Assembly (NCBI RefSeq): GCF_030506255.1
Contig: NZ_CP113431.1
Coordinates: 3,855,001-3,919,000, forward strand
Length of the DNA: 64,000 nucleotides
Direction: 5' to 3'
Origin: Nocardioides sp. Arc9.136
Lineage (GTDB): Bacteria > Actinomycetota > Actinomycetes > Propionibacteriales > Nocardioidaceae
Part shown: in pieces, positions 1 through 8,375 of the stretch
Layout: each line of letters begins with the position of its first letter
How positions within the stretch are numbered: the first letter of the stretch is position 1
Program-made: the position numbers and the translations under genes
The notes under the pieces: model-generated
The model's database searches: none
What the model was told of the DNA's origin: nothing
Seen by the model: only the letters and a program-made list of their open reading frames with translations

Positions 1-420
1 GGCGACGAGCTGCTCGCCGCGCTTGGCGAGGTCGGCGTAGGTGTCGCTCACGATGACGACGTTCTCGTTCACGGTCGCCTGCACGCGGGTGGGCAGCGCG
101 CGGGCCTCGCCCTGCAGCTCGGCGACGCGGGACTCGACGGCCTCGCGGCGGGCCTTGGCGTCCTTGGACAGCGCCTCGAAGCGGGCGTTCACCGCGACGA
201 GCGCCTGGTCGCGCAGGGCCTTGGGCTCGAGGTCGATGTCGGCGACGCGCTTCTGCACGTCCTGCTGGGTCTGGGTGAGGCGCTTCTGCACGTCGGCGGC
301 GTAGCCGCGGACGTAGCCGACGACGAGGTCGGTCGCGCCGACACCGGCGTAGAGCGGCCGCTTGGCGACCTCGGGGAGCTCGAGCTTGTCGATCTTGATG
401 TCGAACGTGGTCTTCGCCAT
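1..420 (-). CDS. hbhA: HbhA-like heparin-binding hemagglutinin family protein (partial)
   Basis: The gene starts with ATG at 420 and runs off the left edge, leaving 140 residues. The visible part begins MAKTTFDIKIDKLELPE and continues into a long charged, alanine-rich helical region with heptad-like spacing, as in the coiled-coil part of mycobacterial HbhA, a surface adhesin that binds sulfated glycans. The lysine-rich C-terminal binding tail would lie outside the window, so adhesin activity cannot be judged. It follows an XRE regulator on the same strand by 23 bases, the same order as Rv0474-Rv0475 (hbhA) in M. tuberculosis. Family assignment is fairly good; function in this organism is inference. 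Confidence 0.75.
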   Translation of the reverse strand, partial: MAKTTFDIKIDKLELPEVAKRPLYAGVGATDLVVGYVRGYAADVQKRLTQTQQDVQKRVADIDLEPKALRDQALVAVNARFEALSKDAKARREAVESRVAELQGEARALPTRVQATVNENVVIVSDTYADLAKRGEQLVA

Positions 421-443
421 GTCCGTCTCCTCTTCTGTGTGGG

Positions 444-827
444 TCAGTCCTGGGATGGAGCCTCGGGCTGCCCGACGTTGAGGGCCAGGAACGAGGCGTA
501 GATGTCGAGCAGGGACTGCTTCTGGCGCTCGGTGAGCGCACTGTCGTTGAGGACCGCGAGCTCGACGGAGCCGCCGACGCCGTCGTCGGGGCTGACGATC
601 CCGGCGCGCACGTACAGCTGCTCCGCGGAGATCCGCAGCGCCTTGGCGATCTGCTGCAGCACCTCGGCCGAGGGTCGGCGCAGGCCGCGCTCGATCTGGC
701 TGAGGTAGGGGTTGGAGACCCCGGCCTGCTCGGCAAGCTGCCGGAGCGAGAGCGACGCGGCGGTGCGCTGCTCCCGCAGGTAGTCCCCGAGGGACCCGAC
801 TGCGGTCCCGACCTTGCCCTTGCTCAT
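444..827 (-). CDS. XRE-family transcriptional regulator upstream of hbhA
   Basis: This 127-residue protein has an N-terminal helix-turn-helix at about residues 13-70, including LRQLAEQAGVSNPYLSQIER, typical of XRE/Cro-type DNA-binding domains. The rest is a short tail of unknown role. ATG at 827 gives a normal length for the family. It is directly upstream of the hbhA-like gene and probably cotranscribed with it, matching Rv0474 next to hbhA in mycobacteria. Just upstream, 849-928 carries five GCTAGC sites, which are plausible operators for this protein (autoregulation). The target and ligand are unknown. Confidence 0.85.
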   Translation of the reverse strand: MSKGKVGTAVGSLGDYLREQRTAASLSLRQLAEQAGVSNPYLSQIERGLRRPSAEVLQQIAKALRISAEQLYVRAGIVSPDDGVGGSVELAVLNDSALTERQKQSLLDIYASFLALNVGQPEAPSQD

Positions 828-846
828 GCCTCCAGTGTGCTTGCTG

Positions 847-928
847 CCGCTAGCGCTTGCAAGCGGCTAGCACGTGAGACCCTTCACAACCAACGAAAGC
901 GGCCGCTAGCAGCGCTAGCGCCGCTAGC
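847..928. promoter_or_regulatory. Cluster of five GCTAGC sites, probable operators
   Basis: GCTAGC occurs at 849-854, 866-871, 905-910, 914-919 and 923-928, and the last three sit in near-identical CCGCTAGCG-type contexts. The first two flank a perfect 12-bp palindrome, CGCTTGCAAGCG, at 854-865. The cluster starts about 20 bases before the XRE gene and lies between it and the divergent flippase gene. CTAG-containing words are usually scarce in bacterial DNA, so five in 80 bases points to a binding-site array. Binding by the adjacent XRE protein is inference. Confidence 0.6.
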
Positions 929-1090
929 GTCGGGGGTGTCTGCGAGCTGATGCGACGACCATGGCCGGCGTCGCGGCGCGACGGCTCCCGAGGCATGCCC
1001 GTCGGGTCCACCGGACAGCCCAGGACGAGGCGCCGTCCGGACGGGGCCGCACCGCTGGCGCAGAGCACGGGCCCACGGACGACAGGCCCC

Positions 1091-1096
1091 TACCAT
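1091..1096 (+). promoter_or_regulatory. -10 box TACCAT of a leaderless flippase transcript
   Basis: TACCAT fits the actinobacterial -10 pattern TANNNT and ends 8 bases before ATG 1105. That spacing puts transcription start at or next to the start codon. It supports ATG 1105 as the start of the flippase gene over the longer reading from 961. Confidence 0.5.
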
Positions 1097-1104
1097 TGCC
1101 GATC

Positions 1105-2346
1105 ATGGTCGGCAGAGTGCTCCGTGGTCGACCTGCGTTCCTCGCCGTGGCAGCGGTCCAGCGCGGCATCCCCTTCCTCCTCCTCCCGCTCTTCGTCCGA
1201 GTCCTTACCCCGACCGAGTACGGGCACGTGGCTGTCCTCGCGGCGACGATGACCCTCGGGTCCATGACCTTCGGCCTCGGGCAGGAGCTCGTCGCCTACC
1301 GGTACCTCAACGACCCGCAGGACGGGCGCCGCACCGTGACCTCGGCCGCGTTGGTGCAGACGGCAGCCCCTCTGGGCCTGGCAGCCTTGACGACCGGACT
1401 CCTGCTCGTGACGGGACTCGACCTCGGCGGGACGTCGCGCGCGGCGGTGACGGTCACCCTGTTCAGCGCGGCTGTCTACTGCATCGCGTGGCAGTACCCG
1501 GCCGCGCTCTACAGGAACGACGGACACCTGGGTCCGTTCTTCGGCCTGGCCGTCCTGTACTCGGTGCTGGTCGCCGCCGCCAAGGTGCTGTTCGTCGTGG
1601 CGCTCGATGCCGGCGTCCTCGGTTGGGCAGCGGCGGACCTCCTGGGCGCGACAGCGCTCTTGGCGTGCACGGCGACCACCCTGGCCTCGACGCTGCGCCG
1701 GGTCAGGTCCGACACGACCTCCGCGTCGGTCCGTCGGGTCCTGCGGCTCGGCGTCCCGGTCTCGATCAGCCAGTTCGCCAGGTGGGCTGCTGGGTTCTCC
1801 GACAGGATCTGGATCGTCGTCTTGGTGCCGCCGACCTCGGCCGCGGGATACCTCATCGCAGCGCAGCTGGTGACCATCGGGAACGTCGTGGCCATCGAGC
1901 TGGCGCGGTTCCTCCAGCCACAGATCAGTCGCCACCAGGGCGCCCTGGCCGAGCTCCTGCGGACCGTCCTCCCACGGCACCTGGCCTTCTCCCTCCTCGC
2001 CGCAGGCGCAGTTGCAGGGATCGCCGCTGTGTTCGTGCAGCTGGGACTGGCCGCTGACTACGAGGGCGTGGCCGCTCTGTCGGCCGTCCTCTCCGTCGGC
2101 CTGTTCTTCCAGAGCCTCAACTACCTCGGTAGCGACGTGTCGGCGATCGCGGTCGGCAACACGAACTGGTTGATGGCCGTCTCGATCGGGGCGGGGATCG
2201 CCGGGACCGCCGGCAGCTTCGTGCTGATCGGTGTTCTCGGCGTCTGGGGGGCAGTTGCCGCAGCGGTCGGCACCCAGGTGCTGACCAGCGTGCTCCTGTG
2301 GGTCCCCATCCGCCGAGCAGCTGAACGGTCCACGGTCACTGCCTAG
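1105..2346 (+). CDS. Polysaccharide flippase, MATE/Wzx-like (MOP superfamily)
   Basis: This 413-residue integral membrane protein has about twelve hydrophobic segments, an arrangement typical of the Wzx/MurJ/MATE superfamily that flips lipid-linked sugars across the membrane. Its N-terminus (FLAVAAVQRGIPFLLLPLF followed by LTPTEYGHVAV) matches the start usual for O-antigen and exopolysaccharide flippases. The frame is open back to 961, but those residues are polar and the TACCAT box at 1091 favours ATG 1105. It opens a region rich in sugar-nucleotide and glycosyltransferase genes, which suggests it exports the glycan they make. The lipid-linked substrate is unknown. Confidence 0.8.
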   Translation: MVGRVLRGRPAFLAVAAVQRGIPFLLLPLFVRVLTPTEYGHVAVLAATMTLGSMTFGLGQELVAYRYLNDPQDGRRTVTSAALVQTAAPLGLAALTTGLLLVTGLDLGGTSRAAVTVTLFSAAVYCIAWQYPAALYRNDGHLGPFFGLAVLYSVLVAAAKVLFVVALDAGVLGWAAADLLGATALLACTATTLASTLRRVRSDTTSASVRRVLRLGVPVSISQFARWAAGFSDRIWIVVLVPPTSAAGYLIAAQLVTIGNVVAIELARFLQPQISRHQGALAELLRTVLPRHLAFSLLAAGAVAGIAAVFVQLGLAADYEGVAALSAVLSVGLFFQSLNYLGSDVSAIAVGNTNWLMAVSIGAGIAGTAGSFVLIGVLGVWGAVAAAVGTQVLTSVLLWVPIRRAAERSTVTA

Positions 2347-2400
2347 AGGTGCCGCCCACTCCCGCCTCGGTCGCGGCAGGCACCGGCGAGCGGCCCGGAG

Positions 2401-3138
2401 TCAGCGCACCGCACGCAGGATGACGGTCTGTCCCACCAGGTGGCCGCGGGGCTCGCCCGTCTCGACCACGAGGGCCGCCTTCAGGCCGAGAGCCACCAGC
2501 TTCCACAGGAGGAAGCGCACCCCGCTGAGGAGCCCGTGCGGCACCGGACCCGTGTCGACGCACGTCGACTCCGCGAAACCGGTCACCTTGCTGATCTGCC
2601 CCAGGCTGCGCGAGGTGAACGACGTCTCGTGCGTGAAGTCACCGAACTGGATCCGCCCGACGAACGGGCTCGCTCCGTTGGGGATCCGCGCGATGAACAC
2701 ACCCCCGGGGCGGAGGGCCTCGCGCACAGCGCCGAACAGCTCGAGCACCTCGAGCTTCGTGCAGTGCTCGAGCACGTCGGTGGCGAGGACGGCATCGAGG
2801 CGCCCGGCACGCTCGGCGAGGTAGGACGTGAAGTCCTGGCAGATCACGTTCCGCACACCCATCGCATGCGCACGTGCGACCTGCTCCGGGCTGATGTCGA
2901 CGCCGCAGGCGTTCGCGTACCCGGCTTCGTGCAGCGCACGCACGGTGTTCCCTTGCCCGCAACCGATGTCGACGATCTGCGCCCCGAGATCCCGCGGCAG
3001 CATGGGGACGATCCGCTTGCGGACCGCGTACCCCTCGACACGCCCGTCCTGCACACCGGCGTGGGTGGTGGTGTACGAGCGATACATGCGCTCTCGGAAG
3101 GTCGCGAGCGCATCGCCCTCTGGTCCGCCGCCGGTCAT
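2401..3138 (-). CDS. Class I SAM-dependent methyltransferase
   Basis: This 245-residue protein carries the SAM-binding motif I IVDIGCGQGN, motif II acidic residue in CGVDISPEQ, and a later LATDVLEH segment, as in UbiE/Methyltransf_11-type enzymes. ATG at 3138 was chosen because the open frame continues upstream only into sequence that overlaps the asparaginase gene in another frame. It is convergent with the flippase and lies in the glycan region, so a sugar or lipid-carrier O-methyltransferase is possible. The substrate cannot be read from the sequence. Confidence 0.8.
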   Translation of the reverse strand: MTGGGPEGDALATFRERMYRSYTTTHAGVQDGRVEGYAVRKRIVPMLPRDLGAQIVDIGCGQGNTVRALHEAGYANACGVDISPEQVARAHAMGVRNVICQDFTSYLAERAGRLDAVLATDVLEHCTKLEVLELFGAVREALRPGGVFIARIPNGASPFVGRIQFGDFTHETSFTSRSLGQISKVTGFAESTCVDTGPVPHGLLSGVRFLLWKLVALGLKAALVVETGEPRGHLVGQTVILRAVR

Positions 3139-3197
3139 GACGGACACCCTGTCACAGAGCCCGCCGCCCGATCCGGCTCCGGACGCTCCCGCCAGTC

Positions 3198-4154
3198 CTA
3201 CGACACCCGGTGGTCGAGCGTCGCCCGGACCGCTCCCACGACGCGGCCGCCCCCGTGCAGCTCGACCAGGCCTGTACGGTGCACGGCGTCGTCCTCGAAG
3301 CCGGCTCGCCGCAACACCTCGGCCATGACCACCCGGCGGGCCCGGTCGGCGCCGTCCTCGATCTTGAGGGCGAAGGCACGGCCGTCCGGCAGGGCCACCG
3401 CGTGCAGCGCCTCGGCGCCCATCTTGCCGATCGCGCCGGGGACCGCGACGAGGAGGTCGCGCTCGTCGCGGGTGGTGCCGGAGACCATCTCGGGGTGCCG
3501 GCGGATCGCGTCGGCGATGCGCTCCTCCGGCCCGTCGGCGGCGACGGCGAGCGTGCGGAACGCCCGCGCCAGGCCGGTCAGCGACGTCGAGAGCAGCGGC
3601 GCACCGCAGCCGTCGGTCGCGAACACCTCGATCGGCTCGCCGGTCAGCTCCTCGAACGTCGAGACGACCGCCCGCTGCAGCGGGTGGTCGGGCGCGAGGT
3701 AGGTGGCGGTGTCCCAGCCGTTGACGACGCAGGTCAGCAGCATCGCGGCGTGCTTGCCCGAGCAGTTCATCAGGACCTGCTCCTTCACGCCGCCCGCGGC
3801 GGCGTGGGCGAGCTTGGTCTCCTCGTCGAGCGGCCAGTCCAGCGGCGTCTGCAGCGCGTCCTCGCCGAGGCCCGCGACCGCGAGGATGCGGCGTACGCCG
3901 TCGACGTGGAGCTGCTCGCCGGAGTGCGACCCGCACGCCAGGGCCAGCAGGTCCGGCGGCAGGTCGAGGCCGTTGCGGACCATGGCCAGCGCCTGCACCG
4001 GCTTGTTGCACGACCGCGGCAGCACCGGCGACGTCACGTCCCCCACGGACCACTCGACACCCCCGTCGGCGGCGAGGGCGACCACGGACCCGTGGTGGCG
4101 ACCCTCGACGAAACCGGAGCGGACGACCTCGGCCAGGACCACGGGAGACGGCAT
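3198..4154 (-). CDS. Asparaginase II-family protein (L-asparaginase-like amidohydrolase)
   Basis: The 318-residue protein matches the asparaginase_II family (type III, unlike E. coli AnsA/AnsB). Recognisable blocks are LPRSCNKPVQALAMV near residue 50, LACGSHSGE, LMNCSGKHAAML and ATDGCGAPL, which form the conserved Ser/Lys/Cys-rich active region. It would hydrolyse asparagine to aspartate and ammonia in the cytoplasm. It starts with ATG at 4154, divergent from the APS kinase fusion with 39 bases between them. No link with the neighbouring glycan or sulfur genes is evident. Confidence 0.88.
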   Translation of the reverse strand: MPSPVVLAEVVRSGFVEGRHHGSVVALAADGGVEWSVGDVTSPVLPRSCNKPVQALAMVRNGLDLPPDLLALACGSHSGEQLHVDGVRRILAVAGLGEDALQTPLDWPLDEETKLAHAAAGGVKEQVLMNCSGKHAAMLLTCVVNGWDTATYLAPDHPLQRAVVSTFEELTGEPIEVFATDGCGAPLLSTSLTGLARAFRTLAVAADGPEERIADAIRRHPEMVSGTTRDERDLLVAVPGAIGKMGAEALHAVALPDGRAFALKIEDGADRARRVVMAEVLRRAGFEDDAVHRTGLVELHGGGRVVGAVRATLDHRVS

Positions 4155-4193
4155 GCCGGCACCCTAACGACGCCGGTTTGCAAGGATGAGGCC

Positions 4194-6014
4194 GTGCCGA
4201 ACCCGCCGCAGTACTGCCCCACCCAGCGCGAGCTCGACGACCTTGAGCTGCTGGTCACCGGCGCCCTCGCCCCGCTCAGCCGGTTCGACGAGCCGGGCAG
4301 CCCGGTGACGCTCACGCTGCCGGCCGACGTCTCCACCGCCGCGGCCGAGGCGGGCGCGGTCGAGCTCGTCGACCCCGAGGGCCTGCCGCTCGCGCGCGTC
4401 TCCGTCCCGGACGGCGCGGTCGAGGCGCTGACCCACGTGCAGTACGGCCCGTTCCGCCGCCACTACCTCTCCCCCGCCCAGGTGCGCGAGGCGTACGCCG
4501 GCCGCACCGTCGTGCCGGTCACCGACGCGCTCACCGAGGCCCAGCTCGAGGAGGTCCGCGCGCTCGGACCGGTCGTGCTGCTGGCGTACGTCGGCGCCGG
4601 CACGCCCGACCTGTCGCCGGTCGGGCTGGTGCGCGCGTGCCTCGCGGCGGCCGCGCTGCTGCCCGACGCGGCCGTCGTCGCCGCGCCCCTCGCCTCGCAC
4701 GGCGACCCCGAGGTCGACCACGAGCTCGGCGTCCAGGTGGCGCGGACGTACGCCGCCGGCGACCCGGTCCACGCCCTCCCGGCGCCGGCCGACGACGACC
4801 CGTACCCGCCGTCGGTTGAGGCGGTCGTCGCCTTCGACCGCCCGGACCCTGCCGACCAGGGGCTCGTCCTGTTCTTCACCGGCCTCTCGGGCAGCGGCAA
4901 GTCGACGCTCGCCCGCGCCCTGATGGACCGGCTGCTCGAGCAGGGCACCCGCACGGTGACCAGCCTCGACGGCGACGTCGTCCGCCGGAACCTGTCGGCC
5001 GGCCTCACCTTCTCCAAGGCCGACCGGGAGACCAACATCCGCCGGATCGGCTGGGTCGCGGCCGAGATCTCCCGGCACGGCGGCGTCGCGGTGTGCAGCC
5101 CGATCGCGCCGTTCGACGAGACGCGTCAGCAGGTCCGCGCGATGGTGGAGGACGCCGGCGGGGCGTTCTTCCTCGTCCACGTCGCCACTCCGCTGGAGGA
5201 GTGCGAGCGCCGCGACCGCAAGGGCCTCTACGCCAAGGCGCGCCGCGGTGAGATCCCCGAGTTCACCGGCATCTCCTCGCCGTACGAGGAGCCGGCCGAC
5301 GCCGACGTCCGGGTCGACACGACCGGCCGCACCATCGACGACGCGCTCGGCGACGTCGTGGAGGCGCTGCGCGAGTCCGGCCACCTGGACCTGTCGTCCG
5401 GGGTCGAGGACCCGCTGGTCGACCAGCCGGTGCAGGCGGGCGTCGTCGAGACCCCGGCACCCGGGAGCCCCGAGCGCCCCCTGCACGTCCTCTTCGTCTG
5501 CACCGCCAACATCTGCCGGTCCCCGTTCATGGAGCTCGTCGCCCGCCGGCTGGCCGGCCCGGACGCGACGGTCACCTTCGCCAGCGCCGGGACGCACGGC
5601 TTCAAGGACCACCCGATGGACGAGGTCATGAGCGGGACGCTGGCCACCCGTGGCGCCGAGGTGGGCGACTTCGCCAGCCGCGCGGTGACCCGTCAGCTGG
5701 TCGACGAGGCCGACCTGGTGCTGACCGCGGAGGCGGCGCACCGCACGTTCATCCTCGACGAGCAGCCGGCGGCGTTCCGCAAGGTCTTCACGCTGGGGCA
5801 GTTCGCCGAGGCGGTCCGCACCGCGGGCGGCGGCCTCCAGGGCCGGGAGCTGGTGCAGGCCGTCGGGCAGCGACGCGGGACGGCCGACCCCGCGCTCGAC
5901 GTCGCCGACCCCTACCGTCGCGGTCCCGAGGCGGCCGAGACGGCCGCGGCCGGGATCGAGGAGCTGCTGCGGGTGGTCGTGCCGCGGCTGACCGGGGCAC
6001 CCGGGAACCACTGA
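4194..6014 (+). CDS. Fusion: ATP-sulfurylase-like domain, APS kinase and low-molecular-weight protein tyrosine phosphatase
   Basis: This 606-residue protein reads as three parts. Residues 1-220 resemble the PUA-like N-terminus of ATP sulfurylase (QRELDDLELLVTGALAPL) but show no catalytic HxxH motif, so this part is probably not active alone. Residues 222-400 are APS kinase (CysC) with a Walker A GLSGSGKST at 230-238 and the APS-binding stretch DGDVVRRNLS; it makes PAPS. Residues 430-606 are a low-molecular-weight phosphatase with the CX5R loop CTANICR at 436-442 and the catalytic Asp in VADPY at 572. GTG at 4194 follows AAGGA. Its stop overlaps manA by one base. The phosphatase fusion is unusual; Wzb-type phosphatases regulate exopolysaccharide export. 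Confidence 0.88.
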   Translation: MPNPPQYCPTQRELDDLELLVTGALAPLSRFDEPGSPVTLTLPADVSTAAAEAGAVELVDPEGLPLARVSVPDGAVEALTHVQYGPFRRHYLSPAQVREAYAGRTVVPVTDALTEAQLEEVRALGPVVLLAYVGAGTPDLSPVGLVRACLAAAALLPDAAVVAAPLASHGDPEVDHELGVQVARTYAAGDPVHALPAPADDDPYPPSVEAVVAFDRPDPADQGLVLFFTGLSGSGKSTLARALMDRLLEQGTRTVTSLDGDVVRRNLSAGLTFSKADRETNIRRIGWVAAEISRHGGVAVCSPIAPFDETRQQVRAMVEDAGGAFFLVHVATPLEECERRDRKGLYAKARRGEIPEFTGISSPYEEPADADVRVDTTGRTIDDALGDVVEALRESGHLDLSSGVEDPLVDQPVQAGVVETPAPGSPERPLHVLFVCTANICRSPFMELVARRLAGPDATVTFASAGTHGFKDHPMDEVMSGTLATRGAEVGDFASRAVTRQLVDEADLVLTAEAAHRTFILDEQPAAFRKVFTLGQFAEAVRTAGGGLQGRELVQAVGQRRGTADPALDVADPYRRGPEAAETAAAGIEELLRVVVPRLTGAPGNH

Positions 6015-7246
6015 TGTTCGTCCTGAGAAACCCGATCCGTGAGTACGCCTGGGGATCGAGCACCCACCTGCCGCGCTTCCTCGGGACCGAGCCGACCGGT
6101 GACCCGCAGGCGGAGCTGTGGATCGGCGCCCACGACGGCGACCCGTCGTACCTCCCGGACGGCCGCGCGCTCAACGACGTCATCGCCGCCGCACCCCACG
6201 AGCTGCTCGGCCAGGCCGTGTGCGACACCTTCGGCGCGCGCCTGCCGTACCTCATGAAGGTGCTGGCGGTCGCCGAGCCGCTCTCGCTGCAGGTGCACCC
6301 GAGCAGCTCGCGCGCGCGGATCGGATTCGCGCGCGAGGACGCCGCCGGCGTGCCGCTCGACGCCCCGCACCGCAGCTACAAGGACACCTCGCACAAGCCG
6401 GAGATGATCTACGCGCTGACCCGGTTCGAAGGCATGGCCGGCTTCCGCGACACCGAGAAGTCGGCGCAGATCCTGCGGATGCTCGACCTGCCGTGGGCCG
6501 ACGACGTCGCGCACCGGCTGGAGTCGGGCCCGGCGTTCCAGACGCTGCGCGCGATCGTGACCGAGATGCTGGCGCACACCGGCCCCGACCTCGAGTCGCT
6601 GCTCTCGGACATCCGCGAGGCCGCACGGCACGCCGAGGAGCGCGGCCACCGGGAGGAGATGCGGGCGAACCCGGTGCGGGTCGACCCCGCGCGGATCAAC
6701 CGCGAGGCCACCCGGGTCTTCGCGATGGTCGGCAAGCTGATCGCGCAGTACCCGTCCGACCCCGGTGTGCTGGTCACGCTGCTGCTCAACCACGTGGTGC
6801 TCGCGCCCGGCGAGGCGATGTTCCTCGACGCCGGCGTCATCCACGCCTACGTCAGCGGGCTCGGTGTCGAGATCATGGCGTCCTCGGACAACGTGCTGCG
6901 GGCGGGGCTGACGCCGAAGCACCTGGACGTGCCCGAGCTGCTGTCGGTCACCAACTTCACGCCGATGCCCGGCCCGCAGTGGCTGCCGTCGGTCAACGCC
7001 AGCCACCACTGCCACCTCGAGCCGCCGGTGCCGGACTTCGCGCTCACGGTCGGCGACGTCCCCGGCGTGACCGCGCCGGCGTCGGGCCCGCGGACGATCG
7101 TGGTGCTCGACGGCGAGGTGGACCTGCTGACCGGGCACGAGACGCTGACCGCCTCGCGCGGCCAGACGGTGTTCGTCGGTGACGCCGACGGCCCGGTCCG
7201 CATCGACGGGCACGGCCGCGTCGCGATCGGCGGCGTCCAGGTCTGA
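6014..7246 (+). CDS. manA: Mannose-6-phosphate isomerase, class I
   Basis: The 410-residue protein matches type I phosphomannose isomerase, the zinc enzyme that interconverts fructose-6-phosphate and mannose-6-phosphate. Visible features are NPIREYAWGSS at the N-terminus, ELWIGAHDGDPS, the metal region LSLQVHPSS, KPEMIYALT, and the cupin segment with DAGVIHAYVSG and an EIMASSDNVLRAGLT block. ATG at 6014 overlaps the TGA of the sulfation fusion gene (TGATG), so the two are probably translationally coupled. It feeds mannose toward GDP-mannose, used by the two dehydratases and the glycosyltransferases in this window. Confidence 0.95.
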   Translation: MFVLRNPIREYAWGSSTHLPRFLGTEPTGDPQAELWIGAHDGDPSYLPDGRALNDVIAAAPHELLGQAVCDTFGARLPYLMKVLAVAEPLSLQVHPSSSRARIGFAREDAAGVPLDAPHRSYKDTSHKPEMIYALTRFEGMAGFRDTEKSAQILRMLDLPWADDVAHRLESGPAFQTLRAIVTEMLAHTGPDLESLLSDIREAARHAEERGHREEMRANPVRVDPARINREATRVFAMVGKLIAQYPSDPGVLVTLLLNHVVLAPGEAMFLDAGVIHAYVSGLGVEIMASSDNVLRAGLTPKHLDVPELLSVTNFTPMPGPQWLPSVNASHHCHLEPPVPDFALTVGDVPGVTAPASGPRTIVVLDGEVDLLTGHETLTASRGQTVFVGDADGPVRIDGHGRVAIGGVQV

Positions 7247-7265
7247 CTCGCGGCTCCGGGAGGGT

Positions 7266-8294
7266 TCAGCCCTGCCAGGCGGGCAGCGCCGGCCGGTCGA
7301 TCCAATGGCGCCCCTCGTGCTGCAGGGCCTCCATGTCGGCGTCGACCATGATCCGGACCAGCTCGGGGAAGCGGACGCTCGGCTTCCAGCCGATCCGCTG
7401 CTCCGCCCGGCTGGCGTCGCCGACCAGCGCGTCGACCTCGACCGGACGCACGTACCGCTCGTCGAAGCGCACGTGCTTCTCCCAGTCCAGCCCGGCGTGG
7501 TCGAAGGCCGCCTCGACGAAGTCGCGCACCGTCGCGCTCTCCCCCGTCGCGAGCACGAGGTCCTCCGGCTCGTCGGCCTGCAGCATCCGCCACATGCCCT
7601 CGACGTACTCCGGGGCGTAGCCCCAGTCGCGCACCGCGTCGAGGTTGCCGAGGTAGACGAAGTCGTCCAGGCCCGCCTGGATCCGCGCGACCGCGCGGGT
7701 GATCTTGCGGGTCACGAACACCTCGCCGCGGCGGGGCGACTCGTGGTTGAAGAGGATCCCGTTGACGGCGTACAGGTCGTAGCTCTCGCGGTACGTCGTG
7801 GTCAGCCAGTGCGCGTACGCCTTCGCCGCGCCGTACGGCGAGCGCGGCCGCAGCGGGGTCTCCTCGCGCTGCGGCGGCGGCTCCGCGCCGTACATCTCCG
7901 AGCTGCCGGCCTGGTAGAAGCGCGCTCCCACCCCCGACATGCGCAGCGCCTCGAGCAGCCGCACCGCGCCGATGCCGGCCGCCTCGCCGGCGTGCTCGGG
8001 CTCGTCGAAGCTGGCCCCGACGTAGGACTCCGCAGCCAGGTTGTAGACCTCGTCGGGCTGCACCTGCTGCATCAGCGCCAGCAGCCGGCCACCGTCGGAG
8101 AGGTCGCCGCGGTGGAGGAAGAAGCGGCAGTCCGGGTGGTGGGTGTCCTCGACGAGGTGGGCGACCCGGGAGGTGTTGACGCTGGAGGTACGCCGCGCGA
8201 GCCCGTGGACCTGGTAGCCCTTGGCCAGCAGCAGCTCGGCGAGGTAGGACCCGTCCTGGCCCGTCACCCCCGTGATCAACGCCCGCTTCGTCAC
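7266..8294 (-). CDS. gmd: GDP-mannose 4,6-dehydratase
   Basis: This short-chain dehydrogenase/reductase of about 342 residues converts GDP-mannose to GDP-4-keto-6-deoxymannose. It shows the NAD(P)-binding ALITGVTGQDGSYLAELL at the N-terminus, the SSEMYG active-site Ser/Glu region, and the YGAAKAYAHW Tyr-Lys pair. GTG at 8294 puts the Rossmann motif at residue 4; the frame stays open to 8336, but the extra 14 residues look non-native. It is convergent with manA. A second gene of this family lies at 23060-24076, so the two may serve different glycans or one may have changed specificity. Confidence 0.92.
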   Translation of the reverse strand: MTKRALITGVTGQDGSYLAELLLAKGYQVHGLARRTSSVNTSRVAHLVEDTHHPDCRFFLHRGDLSDGGRLLALMQQVQPDEVYNLAAESYVGASFDEPEHAGEAAGIGAVRLLEALRMSGVGARFYQAGSSEMYGAEPPPQREETPLRPRSPYGAAKAYAHWLTTTYRESYDLYAVNGILFNHESPRRGEVFVTRKITRAVARIQAGLDDFVYLGNLDAVRDWGYAPEYVEGMWRMLQADEPEDLVLATGESATVRDFVEAAFDHAGLDWEKHVRFDERYVRPVEVDALVGDASRAEQRIGWKPSVRFPELVRIMVDADMEALQHEGRHWIDRPALPAWQG

Positions 8295-8361
8295 GTCCGG
8301 CAGTCTTCCACGGTCCCGCGGCGCGCCCGGTGACAAATCCTGCCTTTCACGATGGCAGCAC

Positions 8362-8367
8362 TAGGCT
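8362..8367 (+). promoter_or_regulatory. -10 box TAGGCT of a leaderless permease transcript
   Basis: TAGGCT (TANNNT type) ends 8 bases before GTG 8376. This favours GTG 8376 over ATG 8352, since ATG 8352 lies upstream of the box and could not be on the mRNA. Confidence 0.5.
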
Positions 8368-8375
8368 TTCACCCC

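Noticed and set aside
4194..4850. A functional ATP sulfurylase in the fusion protein
   Set aside because: No HxxH or related catalytic motif is visible; only the PUA-like part is recognised, and CysDN does this step.
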